Shown piece after piece: positions 34,753 through 46,248 of a stretch of DNA of 64,000 nt. The translations under genes and the position numbers were made by a program. The DNA comes from Sesamum alatum. Taxonomy: Eukaryota; Streptophyta; Magnoliopsida; Lamiales; Pedaliaceae. Each line of letters opens with the position of its first letter. The stretch's first letter is position 1. The notes beneath the pieces were generated by a model, which saw only the letters and a list, made by a program, of their open reading frames with translations, searched no databases and was not told the origin of the DNA. The stretch covers positions 14,652,136-14,716,135 of the forward strand of contig JACGWO010000013.1 in the NCBI GenBank assembly GCA_034509735.1, in the 5' to 3' direction.

Positions 34753-35421
34753 TTGTGCCGTTTTTTGACTTTTTCCGGAAAATCTGATTTTCTGTATTTT
34801 CTGCACAATATTCTGAAAATATATTAATTTTGCATATTTGATTTTGGAATAATTGGATCATTCCTTGAATTAAATTTGCTTAATTAATTTGTGATTAATA
34901 CATGCATTAGATGCATTGGTTAAAATGTCCATTAAATTTAAAATTTGAATTTTGCATATTATTTGTATATTTATGCTTTTGTGATGTTGGAAATCACTTG
35001 GGTATTTGGAATATCCATTGGTTATTTATGCATGATTATTTAGAATAATTATGTTATGTGAGTTGATGGAATCAACATGGGATGATCACAAGAGCCCTAG
35101 ACCTTATGTATGGATGAATGTATGATCATTTATTTTCTGTTGGGTGGGGCCTGCGTGCCTCTTTTTTTCGGGACTATCATCTCCCCTATTTTCAGCCTCA
35201 TGATGTTAAGGCTTGTTTTCTTTATTACCGATGTATTACTTTCAGTTGTAATGAGAGTAGATTGGATTGGTGAGGTTTCAATTTTAACAAGCAATTGGAG
35301 TCGGAGACCCCAAGGAGGAGCATCAAGGCGTGAAACAAGAAGCACTTCAAGGCCCACTGGAATGACAATGGGTTTATTATTATTGTAATAATTTAGGACC
35401 ACCCTAGATAGACCATACACT

Positions 35422-35437
35422 CACTGCGGGCTTAGTG
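35422..35437 (+). promoter_or_regulatory. Leader hairpin of element G
   Basis: cactg-cgggct-tagtg. One stem position is a G-U wobble in RNA relative to the versions in C and H, so pairing is preserved despite the substitution. Confidence 0.5.
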
Positions 35438-35708
35438 GGTCGCATAGGTTGGGCTTGTTAGCATCCTAAACATGGGTATGCTATGTTTTCTGCATGCGGC
35501 GTATTTATTTATCGCTTTAAATATTGGATATTTATGCATGTTAAAACACAATAATGTGATGAGGTCTCGGTCATACACAAACTCTCATTTGGTTGGACCA
35601 AATTAAATATTAGGCCCAAAACGGACTTAGATCAAAATGGTATTTTGGTCTGTCCGAACCTTCCATCCACAGCAATGTGGTGAGGAAGCTACCACTACCC
35701 AAGTGTGG

Positions 35709-35805
35709 TCTCACGAGTCGTGGCACACTTGGACTAGGGGAAAGCTGCACTATTGTTGTGAACAAAAAGACTGCGCTCGCTGTTTCCCTGTCTCACGAGT
35801 CGTGG
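35709..35805 (+). promoter_or_regulatory. Twin palindrome CACGAGTCGTG in leader of G
   Basis: Two exact copies of tctcacgagtcgtgg lie with their palindromic cores at 35712-35722 and 35794-35804. The spacer contains ctgcactattgttgtgaaca. Both copies recur in C, E, F and H at similar spacing. Role unknown. Confidence 0.65.
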
Positions 35806-36172
35806 GGGGCGACAATTTGAGGCATGATTTGGTTGATGGGTCGGGCCCAACACTGAGTAACATGGTTCGCTTGGAGTCCTCGGGACCATGTGAACAGGTG
35901 AGGCAAAATATCTTGGGAATCTCATTGGATGAGAATGATATTGGATATCTCCCACAAGGTCTTCTTCATGTGAATCGTAAAAGTGGGGCATGGAGATTAC
36001 GTTTGTGGATCCCAAGCCCACTAGGAAATGGTTTCCCGAAACTCCGCTTGAGAGTGGCGGATTTTCGTATAAATAGTGGGAGGGTTAAAGACTAAAAGAC
36101 CAAGTCTTCAACTTGAACATTAATATTACCATCATCTGCTAATTTCTGCTTTACATTTTCATTAATGTAGAT

Positions 36173-37070
36173 ATGTCTAAGAACCTGTTAACCATGATTC
36201 TTGAGACTAACAAATTCAACGCAATGAACTACTCAGACTGGCTGAGAAACCTGAGGATTGTCCTCGGTTTCGAGAACCAAGGCTACATCTTGGACGAGCC
36301 ACCACCGAGCGACTTACCGGAGGGGTCCACGCCTGAAGAACGTTTGACGTTCGAGAGAAATGGCATGAGGACAACCGGAAAGTACGCAGTATCATACTGG
36401 CTTCGATGTCTAACGACATCCAGAAGCAGTATGAGAGGCTGGACAACGTCTCCGCCATAATGCTCCACATGAACGAGGTTTATGCAGTTCCGGATAGACA
36501 TATTAGATATGCCGCCACAAAAGCATTCTTTGGCACCAAGCTCGCTGAAGGAGCGTCTGTACAGAGTCATGGGGTCAAGATGCTCTCCCTAGTAGAGAAA
36601 CTCGAGGACCTTAAAGTTGGGCTTAACAATGACACGTACATTGACGTGATCCTCAAGTCGCTTCCTCCATCCCATGACCCGTTTGTTGTAAACTACAACA
36701 TGAACGGACTTGAGAAGTCTATTCATGAGTTGATCAACATGCTGGTCCAATACGAGGCAACGACCTACAAGTCGGCGCCGACGGTATTGATAGGAGAGGC
36801 TTTGACCTCCAAGGCGAATGGCAAGAGGGCCGGATGCTGGAAGAGGAAGAAGGGCAAAGGGAAGACGGTTGTAGCCCCTGCTCACGCTCCGGGCGTCCCT
36901 GTTGCTCCGGTTGGACCGAGCAAAGGGAAAGGGAAGGCTCGTGGTTCTCAGCGGTCCAAGGCAAATAATGTCTGCATGCATTGCCAAGGGAAAGGGCATT
37001 GGAAGAGGGAGTGCCCACAACTCCTCTCCAACCCAGGTATGTTTGTGGTTGAAGTAAATATGATTACTAA
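36173..37070 (+). pseudogene. Gag of copia element G
   Basis: The ATG at 36173 gives MSKNLLTMILETNKFNAMNY then SDWLRNLRIVLGFENQGYIL. The N-terminus matches E and F. A frameshift near 36357 (after TPEERLTF) moves the reading to the frame seen from 36406 (NDIQKQYERLDNVSAIML, DRHIRYAATKAFFGTKLAEG). The basic C-terminal part ends with the zinc knuckle CMHCQGKGHWKREC (36973-37014; C-X2-C-X4-H-X4-C intact). Gag would bind element RNA and build particles. Apart from the one frameshift it looks recent. Confidence 0.9.
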
Positions 37071-38312
37071 TTCTGCTTCATGGGTATTGGATACCAGGTG
37101 TGGTGCTCACATCTGCAATGGTTTGCAGGCACTGCAAAGAAGCAGAAGGCTAACCAAGGATGAGATGATCCTGATGCTAGGCGATGGCAAGGCCGTTGCT
37201 GCGGAAGCCGTAGGGTCACTAGAGTTAGCCATTAGTAGTCATGTTAGGATTGTACTGGACGACTGTTTCTATGTACCTAGCTTGATTAAAAACATTGTTT
37301 CCATCCCGGTCCTTGATAAGGAGGGATATGAATTTACCATCAATAAAAACGGTTTTTTCATTATCAAAGATGGTATTTCTCATTTGCTTGGTACATTGAT
37401 CAACGGTCTGTACATACTTCAACAGTCTAATTGGATTATGACTGCAGATAACAAACGAAAACATGATGATCATAATAACGCACAGATATGGCATGCGAGG
37501 TTAGGTCATATCTCTAAAGATAGGATAAGAAGGTTGGTGGACTCAAAGAGTCTAGAAATAGACGATTTGGACAACCTACCGACCTGCGAATCCTGTCTAA
37601 AGGGAAAGATGACCAAGAAACCCTTTGTTGGACAAAGTATGCTAGCCAGTGGTCTGTTGGATTTGATCCATACAGATGTCTGTGGTCCACTAAATACTCA
37701 GGCTAGAGGTTGGTACTCGCACTTCATAACCTTTACCGATGATCACTCACGGTATGGTTATGTTTACCTGATAAGGTACAAGTCTGAAGCCTTTGGAAGG
37801 TTTAAGGAATACAGACTTGAAGTAGAGAACCAAACTGGTCGAAAGATCAAAGCTCTTCGGTCGGACCGAGGTGGAAAGTATTTGCGTGGTGAGTTTACTG
37901 ATTATCTAAAAGAGAATTGGATTCTCTCTCAGTGGACCCCTCCTGGAACACCACAGCTAAATGGTGTGTCTGAAAGGAGGAATCGGACCTTGTTGGACAT
38001 GGTCCGGTCCATGATGAGTTTTACCGAACTCCCCCTTTCCTTCTAGGGATACGCCTTTGAGACGGCGGCCAAAGTTTTGAACTTAGCGCCATGTAAAAAG
38101 GTATCCCAGATGCCATATGAGATATGGCATGGCAAGCCTGCCTCCTATAAATACTTGAAAGTTTGGGGTTGCCCCGCATATGTCAAGAGATTAGTGGGAG
38201 ATAAACTGGACTCGAGGTCTAGTTTATGCAGGTTCATCGGCTATCCAAAAGAAACTGCGGGGTATCATTTCTATGATCCTCCGAGCAAAAGGTTTTTGTC
38301 TCGCGAAACGCA
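37071..38312 (+). pseudogene. Protease and integrase of copia element G
   Basis: Protease active site SWVLDTRCGAHIC: the expected D-T-G is D-T-R. Integrase follows, with the zinc module (IWHARLGHISKDRI, then PTCESCLKGKMTK) and the DDE core. Its acidic residues are all legible: HTDVCGPLNTQA, LRSDRGGKY, and E of NGVSERRNRTLL, with 35 residues between the second and third. The frame ends at TAG 38044-38046, where the relatives have Trp (LPLSF-stop-GYAFETAAK). The C-terminal region continues in frame PYEIWHGKPASYKYLKVWGC, YVKRLVGDKLDSRS to a frameshift at about 38310. Confidence 0.9.
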
Positions 38313-39345
38313 GTGTTCTTGGAAAAAGGTTTTCCATCAGATAGTCGACGCGATGAGGTGCTCCTTGAGGAATCAAGTGAGGCACCCCAAGAGGCGGCAG
38401 TGACATCTGAGCCAGAAGTTCCCACTGATATTGTTCCAGTCCTCCGTAGGTCGGCCAGAGTATCCCATGCACCTGATAGGTATGGATTTCTGGGCCTGAC
38501 TGGTCAGTTGGATAATGATCCGAAGACGTATGGAGAAGCGATGTCGGACATCCATTCGGACAAGTGGCTTGAGGCCATGAAATCCGAGATGGACTCGATG
38601 GGTACAAACAAGGTTTGGACCCTAGTAGATCCACCCAAAGGGGTTAAACCCGTAGGGTGTAAATGGGTCTACAAACGTAAGCTTGGAGCTGACGGGGAGG
38701 TTACAACCTTCAAAGCCAGGCTTATGGCGAAAGGTTACACTCAATGACCCGGGGTCGATTTTGAGGAAACCTACTCGCCCGTAGAAATGGCCAAGTCCAT
38801 TCGGATACTGCTTGCCATAGCAGCATGGTATGACTATGAAATATGGCAGATGGACGTGAAAACGGCCTTCCTCAACGGTTTTGTAGAGGAAGAGATCTAT
38901 ATGGATCAGCCGGAAGGTTTCACAACTGTTGGAGAAGAGCAGAAGGTTTGCCGTCTCCAAAGGTCCATCTATGGCCTCAAACAAGTTTCCCGAAGCTGGA
39001 ACATACGTTTTGATGAAGTCATACGGGGATATGATTTCATCAAGAACGAGTCCGATCCTTATGTATACAAGAAGATCAGTGGGAGCTCAGTTGCGTTTCT
39101 GGTGCTTTACGTGGATGACATCTTGCTCATTGGGAATGATGCTAAGATGTTGGGTACCACTAAAGCTTGGTTGTCAACGCAATTCTCCATGAAGGATATG
39201 GGCGAGGCATCCTACATCTTTGGCATCAAGATCTACAGGGATAGATCTAAAAGGATGTTAGGGATGGTCCAGTCCTCGTACATTGAGAAAGTCTTGAAGA
39301 GATTCAAGATGGAGAACTCAAAACGAGGATTCCTTCCTATGAGGC
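38313..39345 (+). pseudogene. Reverse transcriptase of copia element G
   Basis: EAMKSEMDSMGTNKVWTLVD and GCKWVYKRKLGADGEVTTFK lead into KARLMAKGYTQ, a TGA stop at 38745-38747 (Arg CGA expected before PGVDFEETYSPV), then IWQMDVKTAFLNGFVEEEIY, YMDQPEGFTTVG, VCRLQRSIYGLKQVS and the catalytic LYVDDILLIGND. All palm motifs and YVDD are intact. A one-base frame change near 39345 leads into RNase H. It is a typical Ty1/copia RT, placed after integrase as in copia order. Confidence 0.92.
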
Positions 39346-39985
39346 ATGGAATTATGTTTATCCAAGAAGCAGTCTCCTAAGACTGATGAGGAGCTTAAAA
39401 GAATGTTGGACATCCCCTATGCTTCAGCCGTAGGCAGCATACAGTATGCTGTTCAGTGCACTAGACCTGACGTGGCTTTCGCTTTGAGCGTAACTAGTCG
39501 ATATAAGTCGTGCGTCGGGGAGGTACACTGGAGTGCAGTCAAGACTATCCTAAAGTACCTGAAAAGGACTAAGGACAGTTGATACTGAAAGGCTATAGCG
39601 ACGCTAGTTTCCAGTCGATGACGATGATGCCAAGTCTCAGTTTGGTTTTGTATTTAGACTAAATGGTGGCGTGGTTACTTGGAAGAGTTCCAAGTAAGCT
39701 ACCACGGCGGACTTCACCATATAGTTTTGAATATATAGCAGCTTTGGAAGCTGCTAAGGAGTGGTTTGGTTGATGAGCTACATCCAAGGGTTGGATGTAG
39801 TACCTAGCATTGCTAAACCTGTAATTATCTTTTATGATAACAACCGGGCTATAGTGCTAGCAAAAGAACCGAGATCTCATCACGATCCAAGCATATTCTT
39901 AGACGCTACCATCTACTTAGAGAGATGGATAGCACGAGTGACGTTCGGTTGGACCGAGTCAGTTCCGCAGAAAACATAGCAGATC
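39346..39985 (+). pseudogene. RNase H of copia element G
   Basis: SKKQSPKTDEELKRMLDIPY, ASAVGSIQYAVQCTRPDVAF and HWSAVKTILKYLKRTKD are followed by a short deletion and frameshift near 39580 (the MFLVYG segment present in E is lost). GYSDASFQS and EYIAALEAAKEW are then legible in other frames, and VIIFYDNNRAI at 39819-39851. The three acidic positions are recognisable, but the frame is broken twice. Confidence 0.85.
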
Positions 39986-40069
39986 CACTTGCTAAGCCCA
40001 TGTCGCAAGTTGCCCACACTCACCATCTGAATAAGAGGTTTGAGGTCTATGGGTGATTACCTTTAGGTC

Positions 40070-40080
40070 AAGTGGGAGAT
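40070..40080 (+). promoter_or_regulatory. Polypurine tract of element G
   Basis: aagtgggagat lies immediately before the 3' LTR start tgtcagaataggtgacc. Confidence 0.9.
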
Positions 40081-40123
40081 TGTCAGAATAGGTGACCAGA
40101 AAGCCAATAGGTTTGGCGATTTG
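40081..40123 (+). repeat. 3' LTR of G, first 43 bases
   Basis: It matches the start of the 5' LTR (two or three differences) and stops at the ATTTG duplication (40119-40123) created by insertion of H. Confidence 0.93.
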
Positions 40124-40685
40124 TGAAAGAATGTGTGGATCGGCCCGGGAGATTAACGCGAATAGCAGAAGCGAGAAATAGTGCGTGCGTGATAAAAATT
40201 ACAAAACATAATTAAATGGAATTTAAATTATGCATAACGTACATAAACGAATCAAGGGGTGTGCCCTTGATTCTCCCGGGCGTTCGGTGTATCTCATGTT
40301 CAATAAAACACAACATGGAGGCCATAGAATTAGAAACGAAAACCATAATTAAAGAACCTACCCGGTTGTAGTTTTGTCTTAGTTCGGCTACATGCATTGT
40401 TCCCCGTTTTGCACCAAGATCTCAAGAAGAGACCCTCTAAATCATCTCACTCGCTCCACCGGAAAGCCAACAACCCTTGTGCTAGCAAGAAATTATTTGG
40501 GGAGAAGAGACATCGATACACGCTATGAATTAACGCAATCAATGTCTCTTATGTTCTTAACTTGAATAAATCAAGAAGAACAAAGTAGATTCTTGGAGAG
40601 AAGAAAGAGGGGTGGACGAAAATTTGAGAGAGATGAGAGATGAGAGTTGTAGAGAATACTAGGTGTGAGTGTGTGTTTTTTTGAG

Positions 40686-40693
40686 TATTTATA
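40686..40693 (-). promoter_or_regulatory. TATA box in 3' LTR copy of H
   Basis: The minus strand reads TATAAATA, followed downstream by CACACAC and GAGAGA-rich leader. The identical box in the 5' LTR, at 48310-48317, is the one that would drive transcription. Confidence 0.6.
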
Positions 40694-40894
40694 GAAGATG
40701 GAATTCCTATTCCTTCTCAAACTGTTTCAAAGAGACACACTTTGACTAGGATTTTGACCTAGTCAAATCCTAGTCAAATTAGGCTTTGATTAAGTCAAAT
40801 TAATCATGGCCCTTCATCTCATCATTCTCTAGATCAAATCTTGTCCATCCATTTTGATGGGCTTTATGGAATGGGCCTATTTAACTCTAAATTA

Positions 40895-41130
40895 AATATT
40901 CCCATGGACTTTATATTAAAATCCTATTTAATATACTAAGCCCATTAATTAATTAATGGAATGGACTTTAATTCCAAATTAAATAGTTCATGGACTTTAT
41001 ATTAAATCCTATTTAATACCAAGCCCATTAATTAATTCCATCGAATGGGATTATTTAATTCTAAATTAAATAGTCCCATGGACTTTATATTAAATCCTAT
41101 TTAATATACCAAGCCCACTAATTAATTCAC
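40895..41130. repeat. Tandem array of about 85-bp units in LTR of H
   Basis: Three imperfect copies of a unit contain catggactttatattaaa, cctatttaata and aagcccattaattaatt. The same array is at 48525-48755 in the other LTR, so it predates this insertion. Confidence 0.8.
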
Positions 41131-42326
41131 CCTTTTAATCTAATTAAAAGGAAAGCCCATGCTTTCCTTTTAATTAGATTATTCCAAATAATTCAGCGAA
41201 GCTTGAATCTCCAAGAAGTATAATTTAATTCCATTGAATTAAACCTTCTCCCGGAATTAATTCCAAATTAATTCCCTTTCATTTGGTGTAGCGGGTGTGA
41301 CTCTTTAGGTTCACCTTTCAGCTAGACTTGGACCTACTTTTTGTTATTGCATAACCAAAGTAGTCTGTTACCATGGGTGGCCATCTAGCAACGGTCCATG
41401 GCACTAGAGACTAGGTGAATTTATGGTGTGAACATTTAGGCTCCGAGTTATACGTAGGTGCGGTCCTACCGACGCTCGATACGTACGGGTACGGTCCTAC
41501 TGTCGCCTGTCTCCCGGCCTTTAGTCTAGGGGTCGGTTCCCATCGTTGACTAGGCAACTATGCATAATGCTCGAGATAGGTTTAACTCGACGTAGGAAAT
41601 GCTTTTCCACTACATCAAGTGCTATGGCCATAGACTTTGTGAGTCTAAACCATCTCCGAGCGCATAGGAGATCTTGCTGTCATATCCTTTGACAGGGGAT
41701 AGATCCTATCTTGGAATACACCGTTCTTACATACTCCGACTGCACTGGACGAGGCTTATGATGACCATGTAATACAATCGGTCAAATTTCACCAGATCCA
41801 AGATACAACCTTAGTATGTAGGGGACTGCCGTGATCCTCAAGTCCGAGGACTAATCCCGTACTATCGGAACCGGGAATACGAGTCATACCAACCAAGCCC
41901 GAGTAGCTCTATATGACGATTCCCGCGAGTCACCTCAGTCGGCCGCTCCCCAGCAGGCCGACCCACTAACACTGCCTAGACGATCCTCGTCACCCGTCGA
42001 TGAAACACGACAGCAGATGCTTAGTGCAAGTCTCAAATGGATTCTCGATGCCCTGTCTCGAGATTCCTTTGACTTGGAGTATTTCTGACTGATTCGGCGA
42101 AACTAATTTCATGAACCTACCTCCAAGCGTAGTTCCAATTTCCCGAAATGTTATTTCAGTCTGTGGGCGTTTGTTGTGACATCATAACGATGCAAGCAGT
42201 AAGTACAACAAACTCATGCCTATGAATCCTTACTACATTCATTAACATAATATTACTTGTTCACAGATTGACGAATGGTTCTCAGAACAGCCAATACCAT
42301 TGACTTTCTGATCACCTATTCCAGCA

Positions 42327-42337
42327 ATCTCCCACTT
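42327..42337 (-). promoter_or_regulatory. Polypurine tract of element H
   Basis: The minus strand reads AAGTGGGAGAT before the LTR. It is identical to G, C and E despite the decayed interior. Confidence 0.88.
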
Positions 42338-45300
42338 GACCAATAAGTCAATTACCCACTTTGTTCAGAATCCTCTGAGTATGAGTAATCTACGATACCG
42401 ACTAAGGTATTGTGAGTCCGCTTATATTTCCTTGCGAAGCAATACGGTCTAACCGTGTTACCTCTATCCACCATTGCCTCCTAGAGATGGTGGTTGTCTA
42501 AGAATATTTTCGTGGATCTTGTGATGAGATCTCGTGCCAATACTCCCATAGCCAAGTTGCCTGCTATATAGGTGAACATGGCTTTGTCGTGCTAGGCGCC
42601 ACGTCCACCCTATGGACGCGGTCTTCATCAGTGACCACTATCCGATGCACTCGTCATTAGGCCTGACTGTGCCTACCTTTGAGACTAACTGGTTTTCACT
42701 TATGCTTTGGAAGCTAGTATCGCTTTAGCCTTCCAAAGCAACCCTCAACAGACGGTGCATCATGAACGCATCTTTAGTCCTTATTCAGGTACTAAGGATC
42801 GTTCTTGATTGCTGTCTTCAACCCCTCAGTACATTACCGATTTATGTTGATCCATGCTAGAAGTACTCTCAACATCGGTTCCTATGCACCGAGTAAACAT
42901 TTCATATGTTTGCCTAGGGTTAAGACGTAGGGGATACTCAACATCCAAGCCTTCTCATTAGTCCACCGTGACTAAGTCTTGAATGACTTGAGGCTTTATG
43001 CATAGTATCCAAGTTTTCTCATCAGTCTTACTATAACTGAGTCTCGAACAACTTGTCCCTCTACATATATGAGTTTTTCTCATCAGTCCACCATGATTGA
43101 GTCTTTGAAAAGCTCAATTCATGATATGTATGTGGGAACCCTAAAATGTCATGGAGAATTTTTGTGAGTTACAGTTTGTGTTTTAGTGATTCCTAATGCC
43201 TTGAATTCATCCATGAATTAAGATATTACACACTTAACTTGGAACGCCATTTCTACTCCCACTGATCACCTACGTCGTTTAAGACTGAGTCATGCTCCGT
43301 ATGAGCTCGTCAAAACGAATATTCCAGTTATGCGGTGTTTCAAACCTTGTTTGAATTTCTTAGCGGATTCTATGGCTCCTCTCCATAAATCCTACTACGA
43401 TGTCCAACATCACGTTCCGCAGGTCATTTGGATTACTATCCAAATTTGACCGAACATATCCCGATCACTCGTACCTCTTACGACATTCGGGTTCGTTCTT
43501 AAGGGGACTTGGAATATGATCAATTTAAGTAAGAAATGCAATTATAATCAACGTTTAGCATCATTCTGTCGTAAACCTACACAAACCAGATACCGAGTCT
43601 AATTTGTCTCCCACTAGTCCCTTGATGTATGTAGGATCCTTCTACATGCTCAAGGACTTTTTTGGGACATAGGCTTGCCAAACCATGGCTCCTTGTGCGT
43701 GACTCCTAGCAAAGTGCCACGTTCCTTACGTTGGCAATTTTCGAGTCTACGTCTTCATGGGCTAAGGTAATTGGGTGAAACTTCGATCAACCTTCGTCCA
43801 ACGAGGCTTGATCATTCTCTTTATCAGAGACCGTCATCTTGGCCTTTATAGGAAACGTTTCATTGAGAATTCCATTCTCAACTGGATGCTCAAGAGCTCC
43901 CACTAAATACACGGCCTTTTCGATCCTATCGAAACAGGTTTAATTTTGCAACCATTTATGGTTCACCTCCTTAAGTCTAATTCCCAAACCTCCTATGGGA
44001 CCTTTAGACTTTTGAACCCTCTTATGGTTTTGTGTATTAGCAACCTACAATTGTCTTATTGGCTCCCTTCCAATAGACTATTTGGCAAGCCTACTTTGTC
44101 CAACAAAGAACTTTTGGACTTTCTTCTTTATAAAAGACTTGTAAATTTAGTCGATTCAAATCATCTATTTCTAGATTCATCAAACTTTGGAATTTACTTA
44201 TCATTTAATAAGAAGAAACGTCCTAGCTGTTGTAGATGCCAAATCTGTAAGTTGGTCTTGATTAATCCATTTAGATAATTAGAATTTTGAGTATCCATAA
44301 ACCTTTTATGGGATGGTGTTCTAGGAATTCACGTGTAACTACTAGCAAACATGAATCAATATTCAATAATTTTGTTTGATCAAATATATATGTAATAAAA
44401 CCTTTGTCCAACAAAGAGACATACTTTTGATCATGCTAGGTTACGTAATTCCTATATTATCCTAACATGATCACGATTATGGGCCTAACAAGTCTCTAGT
44501 CATTTTCATCAATGGACCTTGCCATTGTTGAATCCTAGAACTGTTCTTGGCTTTTAAGTCCTTATTCACTTTCTGCAAACCACCCGCAGATTAGTGATAG
44601 GAATGGTATCAAATACCAAATAGAGTAAAAGTGATCATGTCAATACTCAATATCAAATTTTACCTACATTGGAGAGGGGTTTAGAATACTCCCCTTTCCA
44701 ATGGCCCTCTTTACGACAGTGAATGCTTACGTTCTTAGAAATCTATGAACTTGACTGCTTGAACCTTTTGCTCTTTCCTTTACCTCCGCCTTGTGTTGTA
44801 AAGGAACAACACTTGAAGTGCTTAATAGTTGATGTCACCTTACCCTTCTTCCTCTTTTGGCGTCTAGCACCTTTGCCTTTCACCATGGAGGTTGAAGCCT
44901 CTCCTACTAGTACCGAAGGCGCATATTTTGCAATCGTTACTTTGTACTAGACCAACATAATTATCAACCTATGAAGATCTTTTCTAAGCTCATTCATGTT
45001 GATAATTAATGGTTCGTAGGAGGGAGGAAGAGACTGAAGGATCATGTCAATGTACGTCTCTTTTTCAAGACTGACGTGGAGATCTTTTGAGCTTCTCCCT
45101 TAGGGATTGCATCATCACTCCATGTTCTTTGTACCGACATTCCTTCCGTCAACTTAGTTCCAAACATGCCTTCGTTGCATTTTACCCCACATGCTGGTCC
45201 AAGACCATATAGACATGATGCAAACGAAGCATAGTTTGAGCCAACATTATTATATCCTACTTGCCGGTGGTCATCCTTCAACTTTTGAACGCCAAGCGTT

Positions 45301-45467
45301 GCCTTAGTTGTCGACCCCTCCGGCAAGGGCTGAGGAACGTCCTCATTCCGGTATGTGAGTTAAGGTTGTGGAAATCTAAGACCATCTTAAGATTTCACAG
45401 TCAATTCGTGTAATTGGTTCCCTTTTAATGAGCCTCTTAGTGATGTGTTTGGTGGATTCTTAGACAT
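42338..45467 (-). pseudogene. Fossil gag-pol of element H
   Basis: It is collinear with gag-pol of E, but no domain can be translated. Landmarks are the RNase H end near 42520-42540 (gatgagatctcg), the RT region near 43310-43330 (gaatattccagttatgcg), integrase near 44080-44100 (ccaatagactatttggcaag), the zinc-knuckle region near 44690-44790 and the gag start ATG at 45465-45467. A 94-codon frame at 45042-45326 retains only scattered Gag residues. The decayed wording at 42345-42530 and 44230-44480 is shared with C and D rather than E or G, so the decay predates the last transposition. Confidence 0.8.
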
Positions 45468-45824
45468 TCACAAATATATAAAACATAAAATAATAAGCAG
45501 AATGAAGTAATATTTTGGTTAAGTCTAGGTCTTTAGTCCTTAACCTCTCCCACTATTTCTACGAAACCACGACACTCTAAAACGTTGTTTTCGGGAAAAC
45601 CTTTCCTAGTGGGCTCAGGATCCACAGCGATCCCCCCATACCCCGCTTTTACGATTCGCATAAGAAAAGAACCCGTGGGAGGTATTCCATACCATTCTCG
45701 TTCCACGAGATTTCCAAGATAATTGCCTCACCCTTTCACGTGATCCCGAGGACTCCAAGCGAATCACGTTATTCGAGCGTTAGACCCGACCCAATCAACC
45801 GATTCATAGACTCATTGCTACCTC

Positions 45825-45915
45825 CACGACTCGTGAGACAGGTAACAGCAGTCTACTCATCGTTCATGACAAAGTGCAGCTTCTTTTAAGCACGATAGTC
45901 GTGCCACGACTCGTG
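45825..45915 (-). promoter_or_regulatory. Twin palindrome CACGACTCGTG in leader of H
   Basis: Exact cores are at 45825-45835 and 45905-45915, 80 bases apart. Both are followed by agac, as in G. Confidence 0.65.
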
Positions 45916-46230
45916 AGACCACACTATCGACCTAAAAGATCTTCCTCACTTTTGCCATGGATGGAAGGCTTGGACAGACTCCCAGAGTCCTAGTCCATTT
46001 GTTAAGGTTCTATATTTAACTTGGTTCAACCAAGTGAGAGTTTTGATAGAACGAGACCTCATCACATATATTAAGTATTGCATTGCGTGCGTTATGGCAG
46101 AAATATTCTAAGCGTGAATGTAACCATACATAAAGCATATAGAACAATCATAAGCATATAATACGCATCGCATGCAAAATAAAGCCTAGCACGCCCCTGT
46201 AGGATGATCACAAGCCCAAACCTATGCGAC

Positions 46231-46248
46231 CCACTGAGCCCGCAGTGG
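46231..46248 (-). promoter_or_regulatory. Leader hairpin of element H
   Basis: ccactg-agcccg-cagtgg, a perfect 6-bp stem. Confidence 0.55.

Larger units (their letters stand above)
34347..36172 (+). other. Leader (5' untranslated region) of element G, 1.8 kb
   Basis: An unusually long leader before the gag ATG. In order it has a G+C-rich island (34588-34752), a hairpin (35422-35437), and two copies of cacgagtcgtg (35712-35722 and 35794-35804). A strongly conserved block around 35990-36090 (ggatcccaagcccactagga, tataaatagtgggagg) has counterparts in C, H, E and F. Short open frames here are not conserved between elements. Confidence 0.75.
40124..42326 (-). repeat. 3' LTR of element H
   Basis: TG...CA ends (tgaaagaatgtg ... 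ccagca). It differs from the 5' LTR by scattered substitutions and one replaced segment near 41160-41185 (right copy has about 25 extra bases at 48785-48830). It includes a tandem array of about 85-bp units at 40895-41130. Confidence 0.92.

Noticed and set aside
34509..34861. Several overlapping open frames through the G+C-rich island of G, and similar ones in H (47303-47615), C (22763-22999) and E (60083-60280)
   Set aside because: Stop codons are AT-rich, so G+C-rich DNA opens all frames on both strands. Translations are Arg/Ala/Pro-rich and not conserved between elements.
35110..35388. 92-codon frame in the leader of G, and leader frames in H (46573-46767) and E (59578-59787)
   Set aside because: The DNA is related but the reading frames are not consistently open, and residues are not conserved across the elements.
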